Assembly (NCBI GenBank): GCA_022786605.1
Contig: JALFWW010000009.1
Span: 145,577-209,576 of the forward strand
Reading direction: 5' to 3'
Length of the DNA: 64,000 nucleotides
From: Clostridia bacterium
GTDB taxonomy: Bacteria; Bacillota; Clostridia; Lachnospirales; Anaerotignaceae
Below, piece by piece: positions 7,227 through 15,404 of this stretch. How positions within the stretch are numbered: position 1 is the first letter of the stretch; every line of letters begins with the position of its first letter. The translations under genes and the position numbers were made by a program. The notes below the pieces were generated by a model. That model ran no database searches. It was given only the letters and a program-made list of their open reading frames with translations, and had not been told where the DNA came from.

Positions 7227-8784
7227 TGAAGCATACTGGACAGAAAGAGCCTTGAAACGCGCCGAAGAAGCCTACCTTCACGACGCGGCATTGACGGCGA
7301 AGCTGTTCCAGGAATACGAATCCGCCGCGAAGGCTATCAAGCGCGAAATCAGCGCCTTCTATTCGAAGTACGCTGGCAAGTATGGCCTTACATACGATCA
7401 GGCCGTCCGTCTTCTGAACCGGAAGGAATTCCAGGAATGGAAAGCAAGTCTGGCGGAATATGTGGACTATATCGCTACGATCCAGGACCCGAAGGTCAAG
7501 GCGCTTCTGACGGCACAACTGGACGCCCTGTCGGCGAACAGTTCTATTTCCCGACTGGAAGCCCTTCAAGGTCAAATCGACCTGATCCTGAATGACCTGT
7601 TTGACAAAGGTGTCGCACAAATGAAGAACCAGTTCGGCGACGACTTCGTCGAAGGTTATTACAAGAAATGTTATGACCTTCAATCCAGGGCCGGATTCTT
7701 CAACGAGATCGCAAAGATCGACTATGCGGCCATTGAAAACGTCGTTTCTTATCCCTGGTCCGGCGCCATGTTTTCCGATCGCCTATGGCAGAACAAACAG
7801 GCGCTTCTTTTCAACACCAGGGAAGTTCTGACCCAGGGACTTATCCAGGGAAAAAGCGTGAACGTCATGTCTTCCGCCCTGGCGGCCAAAATGGGCCAGT
7901 CCTACAAGAACGCCGAACGCCTGGTCAGGACAGAAACCGCGCATATTCACGCGGAATCAGATCGGGCCGCATACAAAGAAGCCGGCGTCGAACAATATGA
8001 ATTCATAGCGACGCTGGAAGTCCGAACCTGTGACGTCTGCGGAAGCCTGGACGGGAAACACTTCAAAGTCAGCGAAGCGAAAGTCGGTGTCAATTATCCG
8101 CCGATACACCCGAATTGTCGGTGTACTACGGTAGAATATGACCCAGACGACGCCCTGGACTGGTATAATTCCGGTCAACCTATGCCGAAAGCCAAAACTT
8201 ACGAAGAATGGTACGACGAACAGGTGGCCAGGAACGGTCAGGGATCGGTTGAGGTTGAGCGACAAAAGGTGTATAATAGAAAAGCAGACCTGGAACAGTT
8301 CGAAGCCTATTCCGAACGCCTGGGCGCTGACGCACCTTCTGACGTCGACACCTTCCAGCGCTTGAAATATAGCAAGCCCGACGAATGGTCCGACCTGAAA
8401 GGTCTTTATTCTTACAAAGGGCGCGTTCCGGAAGCGACGAAAGCCGACTTCCAGACGTACAAGAAGATCAAAGCTACCGGCATATATGGAACCGTCAGAG
8501 TTCCGGCCGCGAAGATTGATACTTCCGCCCTAACGCTTGACGTCGCGCACATAAACGAACGCCGCCACGGTGTCACCCAGGAAGAAGCCATTTCCTACAT
8601 TAAGAACGCGGCGTTTTCCCTGAAAAGGCGTCACTGGACCGGTGAAACCTTCCTGAACTACTATTCAGAAGAAGGCGCTTCGTATGTGAGGACCAGCGAC
8701 AACGTGATCCGGACTTCCTTCAAGAAGGACGAATTCGACAAAAAGACAAAATCCGCTATGGAGGTTTTGAAGAATGGAAAATAA
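7216..8784 (+). CDS. MuF-type minor head protein with C-terminal nuclease/toxin-like domain
   Basis: ATG 7216 follows GGTGGTG and is preferred; ATG 7201 is in frame. Residues of about 200-310 are the MuF domain (RTETAHIHAESDRAAYKEAG, CDVCGSLDGKHF, PPIHPNCRCT). The extra region from about residue 365 ends in DVAHINERRHGVTQEEAISY and later TGETFLNYYSEEGASYVRTSDNVIRTSF. That resembles the PBECR (phage Barnase-EndoU-ColicinE5/D-RelE-like) nuclease modules found on MuF proteins, with candidate catalytic His and Arg residues. The toxin assignment is from memory of that family; the MuF part is secure. Confidence 0.88.
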   Translation: MTNNEAYWTERALKRAEEAYLHDAALTAKLFQEYESAAKAIKREISAFYSKYAGKYGLTYDQAVRLLNRKEFQEWKASLAEYVDYIATIQDPKVKALLTAQLDALSANSSISRLEALQGQIDLILNDLFDKGVAQMKNQFGDDFVEGYYKKCYDLQSRAGFFNEIAKIDYAAIENVVSYPWSGAMFSDRLWQNKQALLFNTREVLTQGLIQGKSVNVMSSALAAKMGQSYKNAERLVRTETAHIHAESDRAAYKEAGVEQYEFIATLEVRTCDVCGSLDGKHFKVSEAKVGVNYPPIHPNCRCTTVEYDPDDALDWYNSGQPMPKAKTYEEWYDEQVARNGQGSVEVERQKVYNRKADLEQFEAYSERLGADAPSDVDTFQRLKYSKPDEWSDLKGLYSYKGRVPEATKADFQTYKKIKATGIYGTVRVPAAKIDTSALTLDVAHINERRHGVTQEEAISYIKNAAFSLKRRHWTGETFLNYYSEEGASYVRTSDNVIRTSFKKDEFDKKTKSAMEVLKNGK

Positions 8785-8959
8785 AACTGTTTTCTGTCCT
8801 GTCCTTCAAAGACAGGTCAACGGCGACGACTGTTTCGATATTTCAATGGTCGCCGAAAAGACAACCCCCGACAGGTTCCTTCCGAAGGACTTGAAGCCGG
8901 AAGACTTCACGGACGGCAAGAAGGAAATCTGTTTGAAATGCAAATATCACCCTGAATAA
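8774..8959 (+). CDS. Small four-cysteine protein (61 aa), unknown
   Basis: The start overlaps the MuF gene by 11 bases, so the two are co-translated. Cys at residues 8, 20, 53 and 56 (CLKCKYHPE end) could hold a zinc ion. Position directly after a toxin-tailed MuF protein makes an immunity or chaperone role possible, but similar small Cys proteins also occur in phages without this. Function not known. Confidence 0.7.
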   Translation: MENKTVFCPVLQRQVNGDDCFDISMVAEKTTPDRFLPKDLKPEDFTDGKKEICLKCKYHPE

Positions 8960-9005
8960 GCGTCGATCGGATATTCCGACCGGCGTTTTCTTATGCGTTG
9001 AATCA

Positions 9006-9033
9006 GACATCACCCTTTTGGTGGTGTCTTTTT
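9006..9033 (+). terminator. Intrinsic terminator after the MuF cistrons
   Basis: A nine-pair stem (GACATCACC with GGTGGTGTC, one T-G pair) with loop CTTTT is followed by five T. It separates the packaging/portal cistrons from scaffold and capsid. A second imperfect hairpin (CGATCGGA/TCCGACCG, about 8964-8982) lies just before it. Confidence 0.85.
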
Positions 9034-9132
9034 CATATAAAATAACAGCCGCACCCGTCCGGCGACCAGGCGGAACCGCAAAGCGTGTGGAAGTCACGAT
9101 AAACACAGCGGAAAAGAAAGGAGAGATCACAC

Positions 9133-9726
9133 ATGATCATTGAAGGAATCAAAAATCTTCTGGGCGAAGACCTGACGAAACAGGTTGAAACAGCGCTGAA
9201 AGGAAAAGGCAAAGACGGAAAGGACGTCGACCTGGTTATCGGAAACGACGGAAGTTTCGTTCCAGCCGAAAAGTACAACGGCGCCAATAGCGGCAAGACC
9301 AGCGCAGAAAACGCATTAAAAGCCGCCGCCGAAGCGTTGAAGGCAATCGGCGGAAGTGGCGATCCGGCCAAGATCGCCGAAGACGTGAAGACGGCCCAGA
9401 CCACTATCACAACCCTTCAAACCAACCATGACGCCGAAATCAAGAAGATCAGCAAGAATGCCGCCCTTCGAATGGCCCTGAACGGGAAAGTTCACGACCC
9501 TTCGGACATTATCGGCCTTCTGGACCTTGAGAAAATCGACGTCGACGACGCCGGCAACCTGAAAACAGACCTTGACGGCCTTTTGAAGCCTATCAAGGAA
9601 TCGAAAGGCTATCTGTTCACTGAACCGGCGAAACCTGGCGCCCCTGAAATCAAAGGCGCAAAGCCGGCCGAGCCTGGCGCCCCTGGCGCACCGGCCGCAA
9701 AAGCAGACGGCCCCGTTTGCTTGTAA
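9133..9726 (+). CDS. Capsid scaffolding protein
   Basis: A 197-aa acidic/helical protein with KTAQTTITTLQTNHDAEIKKISKNAALRMAL, typical of phage minor structural GP20/scaffold proteins, and a Pro-Gly-Ala-rich C-terminus (KPGAPEIKGAKPAEPGAPG). It lies directly before the major capsid gene, the standard place. It shapes the procapsid and then leaves. Confidence 0.85.
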   Translation: MIIEGIKNLLGEDLTKQVETALKGKGKDGKDVDLVIGNDGSFVPAEKYNGANSGKTSAENALKAAAEALKAIGGSGDPAKIAEDVKTAQTTITTLQTNHDAEIKKISKNAALRMALNGKVHDPSDIIGLLDLEKIDVDDAGNLKTDLDGLLKPIKESKGYLFTEPAKPGAPEIKGAKPAEPGAPGAPAAKADGPVCL

Positions 9727-9764
9727 AAACACACAAACCAAAAATCAGAAAGGAATGATTTACA

Positions 9765-10658
9765 ATGGCAAGAACAAAAGCAATCAGCCTGATCCAGTCC
9801 GGTTCTACGAAGGTAGACCTTGCCGAACTTTCCGGCCTTGTGATCAGCAACATTCAGAAGGACACCCTTTCCCAGGGCTTGAAGTCCCAGGCGTACACTG
9901 GCAATCCTGCCAGCGGTTCCGTCGAGTTTAAGCGCTTCAAGAACAGCGCTTCCCAGCCTTACGGTACGGCAAGAACTGCCGGCAAGGGCGACGCGATCAC
10001 CGTTCCGCCTACTACCGTAAACCTTAACACCCACAAGGAGATCGTCGAAGAAGCCGCAAAGTTCGACCTTGACACTTTCGGCGTCGGAAACATCATGGCC
10101 AGACGTGCTGACAACCACGTCGACACTGTGGCGTCTGAATTCGATACCGCCTTCTTCGCCCAGGCAAAGGCCGAAGGTACTTCCTACACGCCGGCCAGCG
10201 ACGCCGGAATCGAAGACCTTCTGGAAGGTATCATTCAGACTTTGGAAAGTGTCAAGAACGATTATGTTCGCGGCGTTCCCCGTAACATGATCCGCCTTGT
10301 CCTTGATCCTCTTACCTACGGCAAAGCCAGAAACTACCTTGACAAAAGCACCAACAACGCCAACGTGGACACGGCCGCCGAAGACTTCGCTATTTTCCAC
10401 GGTGTAAGGGTATATTCTTCTATCAATCTGCCTGTGACGTCCGAAGCGACTTCCGACAGTAAGACGAAGACCACTACGGTTCACGCTATCGCCATGATCG
10501 AAGGCGCTATCGCACAGCCGGCGGTTATCTATCCTTACAAGGAGCCTGAAAAGATTCCTCTTTCCAACGACTATGGCGTGTCTATGTTCTTCGACTACGG
10601 CACGAAGGCCCTTACCCCTGACCTTATTTTCTGGTATGGAACTTCCGTCACTGCGTAA
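9765..10658 (+). CDS. Major capsid protein
   Basis: The 297-aa protein follows the scaffold gene and has the HK97-like features of this family: N-terminal TKAISLIQSGSTKVDLAELSG, DNHVDTVASEFDTAFFAQAK, and a C-terminal GVSMFFDYGTKALTPDLIFW. Strong ribosome site GAAAGGAATG. A perfect 10-bp hairpin straddles its stop codon. Confidence 0.88.
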   Translation: MARTKAISLIQSGSTKVDLAELSGLVISNIQKDTLSQGLKSQAYTGNPASGSVEFKRFKNSASQPYGTARTAGKGDAITVPPTTVNLNTHKEIVEEAAKFDLDTFGVGNIMARRADNHVDTVASEFDTAFFAQAKAEGTSYTPASDAGIEDLLEGIIQTLESVKNDYVRGVPRNMIRLVLDPLTYGKARNYLDKSTNNANVDTAAEDFAIFHGVRVYSSINLPVTSEATSDSKTKTTTVHAIAMIEGAIAQPAVIYPYKEPEKIPLSNDYGVSMFFDYGTKALTPDLIFWYGTSVTA

Positions 10659-10667
10659 GTGACGGAA
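10643..10667 (+). other. Perfect hairpin at the capsid stop codon
   Basis: TTCCGTCACT pairs perfectly with AGTGACGGAA around a five-base loop (GCGTA); the capsid TAA (10656-10658) is in the loop and second arm. There is no T-run, so it is probably not a strong terminator; it may protect the abundant capsid mRNA or set expression relative to downstream genes. Confidence 0.75.
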
Positions 10668-10687
10668 CCTTTATAGGAGGTAGCAAC

Positions 10688-10948
10688 ATGAACACAAAAT
10701 TCAAAAGTATTGTAACCGGCGCGATCCTGGAACCGAATTCCGAAATGGTCGCTGAACAGCTTCGAAAGAATCCTTCCTTCGTTGTCTATGACGGCCAGGA
10801 AGCCGCACAGGGCGACGAAAAGCCCCTGTCGAAGATGAACAAGGACGAACTTCTGAAAGTCGCCCAGGACGCCGAAATCGCGGTTCCTGACGGCGCCACA
10901 AAGGCGGAGATCGTCGAACTGATCAAAGCCGCACAGGGCGACGAATAA
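10688..10948 (+). CDS. Small head-associated protein (86 aa) with HeH/SAP-like end
   Basis: Its C-terminal half (LSKMNKDELLKVAQDAEI...TKAEIVELIKAAQ) resembles the helix-extended-loop-helix motif often present in short genes between capsid and connector. Strong ribosome site (AGGAGG). Exact role unknown. Confidence 0.7.
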   Translation: MNTKFKSIVTGAILEPNSEMVAEQLRKNPSFVVYDGQEAAQGDEKPLSKMNKDELLKVAQDAEIAVPDGATKAEIVELIKAAQGDE

Positions 10949-10976
10949 AGCGGAACCGCCGAAAGGTGGTGGAACT

Positions 10977-11426
10977 ATGTTCGAACAGATTCTTTCGTCC
11001 CTGGACGGCCTGACTGATCTTGAACGTGCGGACGTCCTTCGCGTTCTTATGTCGAAGGACAGCCGCCTTTCTAAGGTCAAGGCCCTTCTGGGAATCACAA
11101 CGACGGATCAGGACGACGTTCTGGAATTCGTTATTCAGACAGTCGAAGATATGATCCTGTCGTACATCAATCAGGACACCCTTCCGCCGCGTCTGGAAAA
11201 CGTCTTGATCGTCATGTGTGTCAGCTATTACAAATCGGCCGGACTGGGAACCACGACGGCCGCCGTCGGTCCTGTGGCGTCTGTGAAGCGTGGCGACGTC
11301 CAGACTTCCTTCGCCACCGGTTCCGGTTCTTCTGGATCGGCGAACACCTTCAACCTGGGAACAGACAGCGGCGACTTCTTCGGGTGGAAAACTGTCCTGA
11401 ACGAATATCGCGTGTTAAGGTGGTGA
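10977..11426 (+). CDS. Head-tail connector (gp6-like DNA-packaging protein)
   Basis: A 149-aa protein after the capsid gene with a helical N-terminus (LEFVIQTVEDMILSYINQDTLP) and the YYKSAGLG segment typical of the gp6/YqbG connector family. It would extend the portal and stop DNA leaking. Overall assignment rests on motif and position. Confidence 0.75.
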   Translation: MFEQILSSLDGLTDLERADVLRVLMSKDSRLSKVKALLGITTTDQDDVLEFVIQTVEDMILSYINQDTLPPRLENVLIVMCVSYYKSAGLGTTTAAVGPVASVKRGDVQTSFATGSGSSGSANTFNLGTDSGDFFGWKTVLNEYRVLRW

Positions 11427-11430
11427 TCCT

Positions 11431-11820
11431 ATGGCCTTCGGAAACGCAAGCGCTGAACGCGCCGCAATCGAATTGACCTACGAAGACACCGCCACCGTGA
11501 GCCGTACAACGCCACAGAGAGGGAAAAACAACATTTCAGCGTCTTCCCCTTCTGTGATTTATGACGGTATCATTTGCGCGCTATCGTATACAGGTTCAGA
11601 CAATAGCAGACAGACGGACGCACAGAACAACGTCGATTATGACGCTGTCATTTTCGCCAGTCCGGACCTTCTGGTCCTTCCTGGTGATACAATCGTCGTA
11701 AAACGGTTCGGACGGGACGATCCTTCCAGTGGCCGAAACCTGACCTTCGAAGTGATCGGCCGTCCTTCCGTCTATGCGACACATCAAGAAATCAAAGTAA
11801 AGGACGGTGATCTGGCGTGA
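11431..11820 (+). CDS. Head-closure/stopper-like protein (129 aa)
   Basis: A beta-rich protein in the head-tail joining position between the connector and an HK97 gp10-like gene. Segments such as ALSYTGSDNSRQTDAQNNVDYDAVIFASPDLLVLPGDTIVV, read in part, recall YqbH-type stopper proteins. It overlaps the next gene by GTGA. Confidence 0.65.
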   Translation: MAFGNASAERAAIELTYEDTATVSRTTPQRGKNNISASSPSVIYDGIICALSYTGSDNSRQTDAQNNVDYDAVIFASPDLLVLPGDTIVVKRFGRDDPSSGRNLTFEVIGRPSVYATHQEIKVKDGDLA

Positions 11821-12311
11821 GCGTGGACAATTCTGAACTTATGGCCTTCCAGAATCAGATTCAGGCGTTGAAAGACGACATTCCTGAAATAATGGACAGC
11901 CTGGCCGTCGGCGAAGGACGCTATGCGCGCGACCAGGCCCGTAAAATCTGCAAGGAAGAAAATATCGTAAACACTGGCGACTATCGACGCAACTTCAAAA
12001 GCGGAACAAAGGCGATCCGCGCCGGTAATTCGTACAAAATCGACGTCTTCAACAATCTTGACTATGCGAAGCCGCTTGAATACGGCTTCCGAAGTCACTT
12101 CGTTCCTGGCCACTGGGAAGGAAATTCCTTCAAGTACCAGAGAAACGACCCTGACGGCGGAATGTACGTCGGACCGGCCGGCGGCTATGTTCGCGGTCAT
12201 TTCACCCTTCGGCGCGCTATAAGACGCACGAAGACAACCCAGGCGGTACGACTGAACCGAAAAATGGACCGGATCATTCGTCAACGCATGAATGGAGGTG
12301 GCACAGAATGA
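11817..12311 (+). CDS. HK97 gp10-like neck/tail-completion protein
   Basis: A 164-aa basic protein starting at GTG 11817 inside the previous stop. The segments TGDYRRNFKSG and DYAKPLEYGFRSHFVPG match gp10/YqbI-like proteins at the head-tail interface. It overlaps the tail terminator gene. Confidence 0.8.
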   Translation: MSVDNSELMAFQNQIQALKDDIPEIMDSLAVGEGRYARDQARKICKEENIVNTGDYRRNFKSGTKAIRAGNSYKIDVFNNLDYAKPLEYGFRSHFVPGHWEGNSFKYQRNDPDGGMYVGPAGGYVRGHFTLRRAIRRTKTTQAVRLNRKMDRIIRQRMNGGGTE

Positions 12312-12760
12312 CGCTGAACAACTTCCTTGAAGCTGTCGCCGAAAAACTTGTCGGCCTGTGGCCCGATCGACACGTATTCGTCAATGAAATCCCGAAGGAT
12401 TCTGACGGGAATTTCTTCGTCGGAATTATCGAAGCGACACAGGAAAAGAAACTGGATCGGCGCCGCCGGCGTCATATCCAGATTGAAGTTCTTTATTTCC
12501 TGGCGTCGAAGGATAACCTTGACTTCAACGAATGGTCCGAAAAAATGCTGGACGAATTCGAATCCCTGACTGTGGTCGAAACAGAAAGCCGTTCCCGACT
12601 GGTTCGCCTGACGAACGTCACGGCCAGAAAGGACGACGACAGCCGCGTCTATCAGTTTCTTTTTGACGCGGACTTCTACTTTGTGATCACGCCGGAAGTG
12701 ATTCCGACTATGTATTATCTGGACCAGGACAACACAATCAGATCGGAGGTAATCGAATAA
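12308..12760 (+). CDS. Tail terminator protein (DUF6838-like)
   Basis: A 150-aa protein (LVGLWPDRHVFVNEIPKD, DRRRRRHIQIEVLYFLAS) in the place of YqbJ/tail terminators that cap the tail tube. GGAGGTGG ribosome site; the stop overlaps the next start. Confidence 0.75.
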   Translation: MTLNNFLEAVAEKLVGLWPDRHVFVNEIPKDSDGNFFVGIIEATQEKKLDRRRRRHIQIEVLYFLASKDNLDFNEWSEKMLDEFESLTVVETESRSRLVRLTNVTARKDDDSRVYQFLFDADFYFVITPEVIPTMYYLDQDNTIRSEVIE

Positions 12761-12948
12761 TGGCAACAAAGAAAAAGGCTGATTCCGTTGACCAGGCGGA
12801 ACCTACTTTCAGCAAAGAACAACTGGTCAAATCCGAAACGCTGGGCCTTCCCAGGGACGCCGTGACGGCGATCCTGAAAGACGGCCAGCAGTACACACGG
12901 GAACAGGCGATCCAGCTTGTGACCGAATTTCTTGAAAGGAAGGTGTAA
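12760..12948 (+). CDS. Small phage protein before the sheath gene (62 aa)
   Basis: A lysine-rich N-terminus (ATKKKADSVDQ) followed by a compact helical part (EQLVKSETLGLPRDAVTAIL). Such short genes are common just upstream of sheath genes in PBSX-like phages. Function unknown. Confidence 0.7.
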   Translation: MATKKKADSVDQAEPTFSKEQLVKSETLGLPRDAVTAILKDGQQYTREQAIQLVTEFLERKV

Positions 12949-12951
12949 CCT

Positions 12952-14286
12952 ATGCCTATTGGTGGTGGTACTTTCACAGTACAGAACAAAATTCTTCCTG
13001 GCGCTTACATTAACTTCGTAAGCATGGGAACCAACGCCAAAATGGGAAGCCGTGGCGTCGCCGCCCTTCCCCTTGAACTTAACTGGGGACCTGACGACAA
13101 GGTCTTCACTATGACCGCGACCGACTTCAACGCGACCAGCTTGAAAGTTTTCGGTTACGATCCTACCGACGCGAATATTCTTCTTGTCCGCGAAGCGCTG
13201 AAACGCGCGAAGTCCCTTCTGATCTATCGCGTAAACGGTGGCGGCACAAAAGCCAGCGCAACCGTCGGCGGAATGACCGTCACCGCGAAATATGGTGGCA
13301 CACACGGAAACGACATCATGGTCGCCGTGATCACCAACGTCGACGACGCGACAAAGGTCGACGTCGTTACCTATCTTGACGGCGCGGTTATGGATAGCCA
13401 GACCGTCGCGAAATCCGGCGGCGCCGCTTCCCTGGTAGCGAATGACTTCGTGACCTTCGGAACGGCGGCAACTCTTACGGCCGCAACTGCAACCGCCTTG
13501 ACCGGTGGAACGAACGCCACTGTCAACGCCGCAAAGCACACGGCCGCCCTGAACGCCTTCGAAGTCGAATCCTTCAATGTGATCGGCTATCCTGGCACGA
13601 ATACCGACGTCAAGGCCCTTTATGGCGCCTTTGTGAAGCGTCTTCGTGACGACGAAGGAAGAAAGATCGTCGGCGTCCTTCACGACTACGACGGCGACAA
13701 TATGGGCCTGATCAACGTCAAGAACGGCGTTATCCTGGCCAACGGAACCACATTGACCGGCGACAAGGCCGTCGCCTGGGTGACTGGCGCTTCCGCCGGC
13801 GCGGAAGTGAACGAATCCCTGACAAATACGGCCTATGACGACGCTGTGGACGTCGATATTAAATATACGAAGTCCCAGTTCGAAGCCGCTATCAAGGCCG
13901 GCGAATTCACATTCTACGCCGACAACGGAAAGGCCCGTGTTCTGACTGACATCAACAGCCTTGTCACGATCGGCCAGAATATGTCTTCCGACTGGACGTC
14001 GAACCGCGTTGTCCGCGTTATGGACGGCTGGGCGAATGACGTCGCCCGAATCTTCGGCGAATCCTATATCGGTCTTGTAACCAACAGCGACACCGGCCGA
14101 CAGCTTTTCAAGGCTGACCTTGTGGCGCTTGCAAATCAGTATCAGTCGATCGACGCAATCAGCAACTTCAAGTCCGACGACATCACTGTCAACCAGGGCG
14201 ACGGAAAACGCGACGTCGCGGTCGACTGCGCTTTACAGCCGAACGACAGTATGGAAAAACTTTATATGACTGTCGTCGTAAACTAA
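12952..14286 (+). CDS. Tail sheath protein (XkdK-like)
   Basis: A 444-aa sheath protein, the evidence that this phage has a contractile tail. N-terminal GTFTVQNKILPGAYINF is characteristic; the C-terminal part carries INSLVTIGQNMSSDWTSNRVVRVMDG and the DITVNQGDGKRDVAVDCALQP strand region used for sheath interlocking. Followed by the tube gene 17 bases later. Confidence 0.95.
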   Translation: MPIGGGTFTVQNKILPGAYINFVSMGTNAKMGSRGVAALPLELNWGPDDKVFTMTATDFNATSLKVFGYDPTDANILLVREALKRAKSLLIYRVNGGGTKASATVGGMTVTAKYGGTHGNDIMVAVITNVDDATKVDVVTYLDGAVMDSQTVAKSGGAASLVANDFVTFGTAATLTAATATALTGGTNATVNAAKHTAALNAFEVESFNVIGYPGTNTDVKALYGAFVKRLRDDEGRKIVGVLHDYDGDNMGLINVKNGVILANGTTLTGDKAVAWVTGASAGAEVNESLTNTAYDDAVDVDIKYTKSQFEAAIKAGEFTFYADNGKARVLTDINSLVTIGQNMSSDWTSNRVVRVMDGWANDVARIFGESYIGLVTNSDTGRQLFKADLVALANQYQSIDAISNFKSDDITVNQGDGKRDVAVDCALQPNDSMEKLYMTVVVN

Positions 14287-14303
14287 GAAAGGGGTGACAG
14301 ACA

Positions 14304-14762
14304 ATGAAAACTTTGAACGCACCTGATACCATTTCCGGCAAGGAAGGCCGCGCCTATGCGAAAATCAATGGCAACAATGAAGAACTGTTCTACGCGAAGA
14401 CGATCGAAGCGAATGTCGAAAAGAGCAAATCCGAAATCAAGGCGATCGGAAAGCGTATGACCGGCCACAAGACAACCGGCGCGAACGGTAGCGGTTCCAT
14501 GACGCTTTACTATATGACGCCGCTTTTCCGTGAAATGCTTCGCCAGTGGAAGGAAACCGGAAAGGACGTTTACTTCGATATGGTGGTCGAGAATGACGAC
14601 CAGGAATCTTCGGCCGGAAAGCAGACGGTTCTTCTTATGGACTGTAATTTGGATTCCGTCGTCCTTGCGAAACTGGACGGCGATTCCGACGACGCCCTGG
14701 ACGAAGACGCCGACTTCACTTTCGAAGACTTCGACATTCTGACGCCGTTCACGAAGTTCTAA
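14304..14762 (+). CDS. Tail tube protein (XkdM-like)
   Basis: A 152-aa protein with the XkdM signatures GKEGRAYAKINGNNEELFYAK and IGKRMTGHKTTGANGSGSMTLYYMTP. It forms the inner tube that passes DNA. Position after the sheath gene confirms the call. Confidence 0.95.
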   Translation: MKTLNAPDTISGKEGRAYAKINGNNEELFYAKTIEANVEKSKSEIKAIGKRMTGHKTTGANGSGSMTLYYMTPLFREMLRQWKETGKDVYFDMVVENDDQESSAGKQTVLLMDCNLDSVVLAKLDGDSDDALDEDADFTFEDFDILTPFTKF

Positions 14763-14784
14763 GCTATCAAAGGAGGAAAACAAA

Positions 14785-15192
14785 ATGGGTAAATTACAGG
14801 AATTCCTTATGTCCAACCAGGACGATATTCAGGCAACAGCGGAAGTCGCGGTCAGCGGCTTCCCTGTCCCTTTCACGATTAAGTCGATCACCGAAGGCGA
14901 AAACAAGGCCATTCGTAAGTCTTGCCAGAAAATCACCTTCGACAAGAAGACACACCAGAAGACCACGGAAACAGATCAGGACCTTTACAACAACCGCCTT
15001 GTGATTGCGTGTTGTGTGGACCCGAACTTCAAGGACGCGGAACTTCAAGCGAAATTCGGTGTCATGGGCGCCGAATCCTTGATCGACGTCCTTTTGAAGC
15101 CTGGCCAGTTCGTCGATCTTCTTCTGGGTGTCCAGGAAGTCAACGGCTTTTCTGACGACGTGAACGATCTTCGCGAAGAAGCAAAAAACTAA
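14785..15192 (+). CDS. Tail assembly chaperone, short form (XkdN-like)
   Basis: A 135-aa protein with FTIKSITEGENKAIRKSCQK and LDLLL-type LLKPGQFVDLLLGVQEVNGF segments, as in XkdN/gpG-type chaperones that bind the tape measure. Translation ends at TAA 15190-15192, directly after a slippery sequence; a longer form is made by -1 frameshift. Confidence 0.92.
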   Translation: MGKLQEFLMSNQDDIQATAEVAVSGFPVPFTIKSITEGENKAIRKSCQKITFDKKTHQKTTETDQDLYNNRLVIACCVDPNFKDAELQAKFGVMGAESLIDVLLKPGQFVDLLLGVQEVNGFSDDVNDLREEAKN

Positions 15193-15398
15193 TCACCGGT
15201 GGAGGTGTGGACGCTGACGCGGACGGCGAAGCTGTCTACGCACATTACGCCTTGCACCGGTTGAAAATCCTTCCCAGTACGCTTGTAGCCCTTCCACTTC
15301 GGGAACGGGCTTTTATTTATGCTTCGATTGACCTTCAAATCGAAAAGGAAAAGAAAGAAGCGCAAAAAGCGAAACGGAAAGGCAAGAAAGGAAGGTGA
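14785..15398 (+). CDS. Tail assembly chaperone, long form by -1 ribosomal frameshift at 15183-15189
   Basis: The heptamer A-AAA-AAC occupies 15183-15189 in frame (codons GCA AAA AAC, then TAA). Slipping back one base gives CTA ATC ACC, and the new frame stays open to 15398, adding LITGGGVDADADGEAVYAHY and a Lys-rich tail of about 45 residues, to make 204 aa. The added part (AVYAHYALHRLKILPSTLVALPLRERAFI) is the usual second half of such chaperones and has no good start of its own. Downstream pairing ACCGGTG (15195) with CACCGGT (about 15255) could stimulate slipping. Confidence 0.85.
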
Positions 15399-15404
15399 TG
15401 AACC

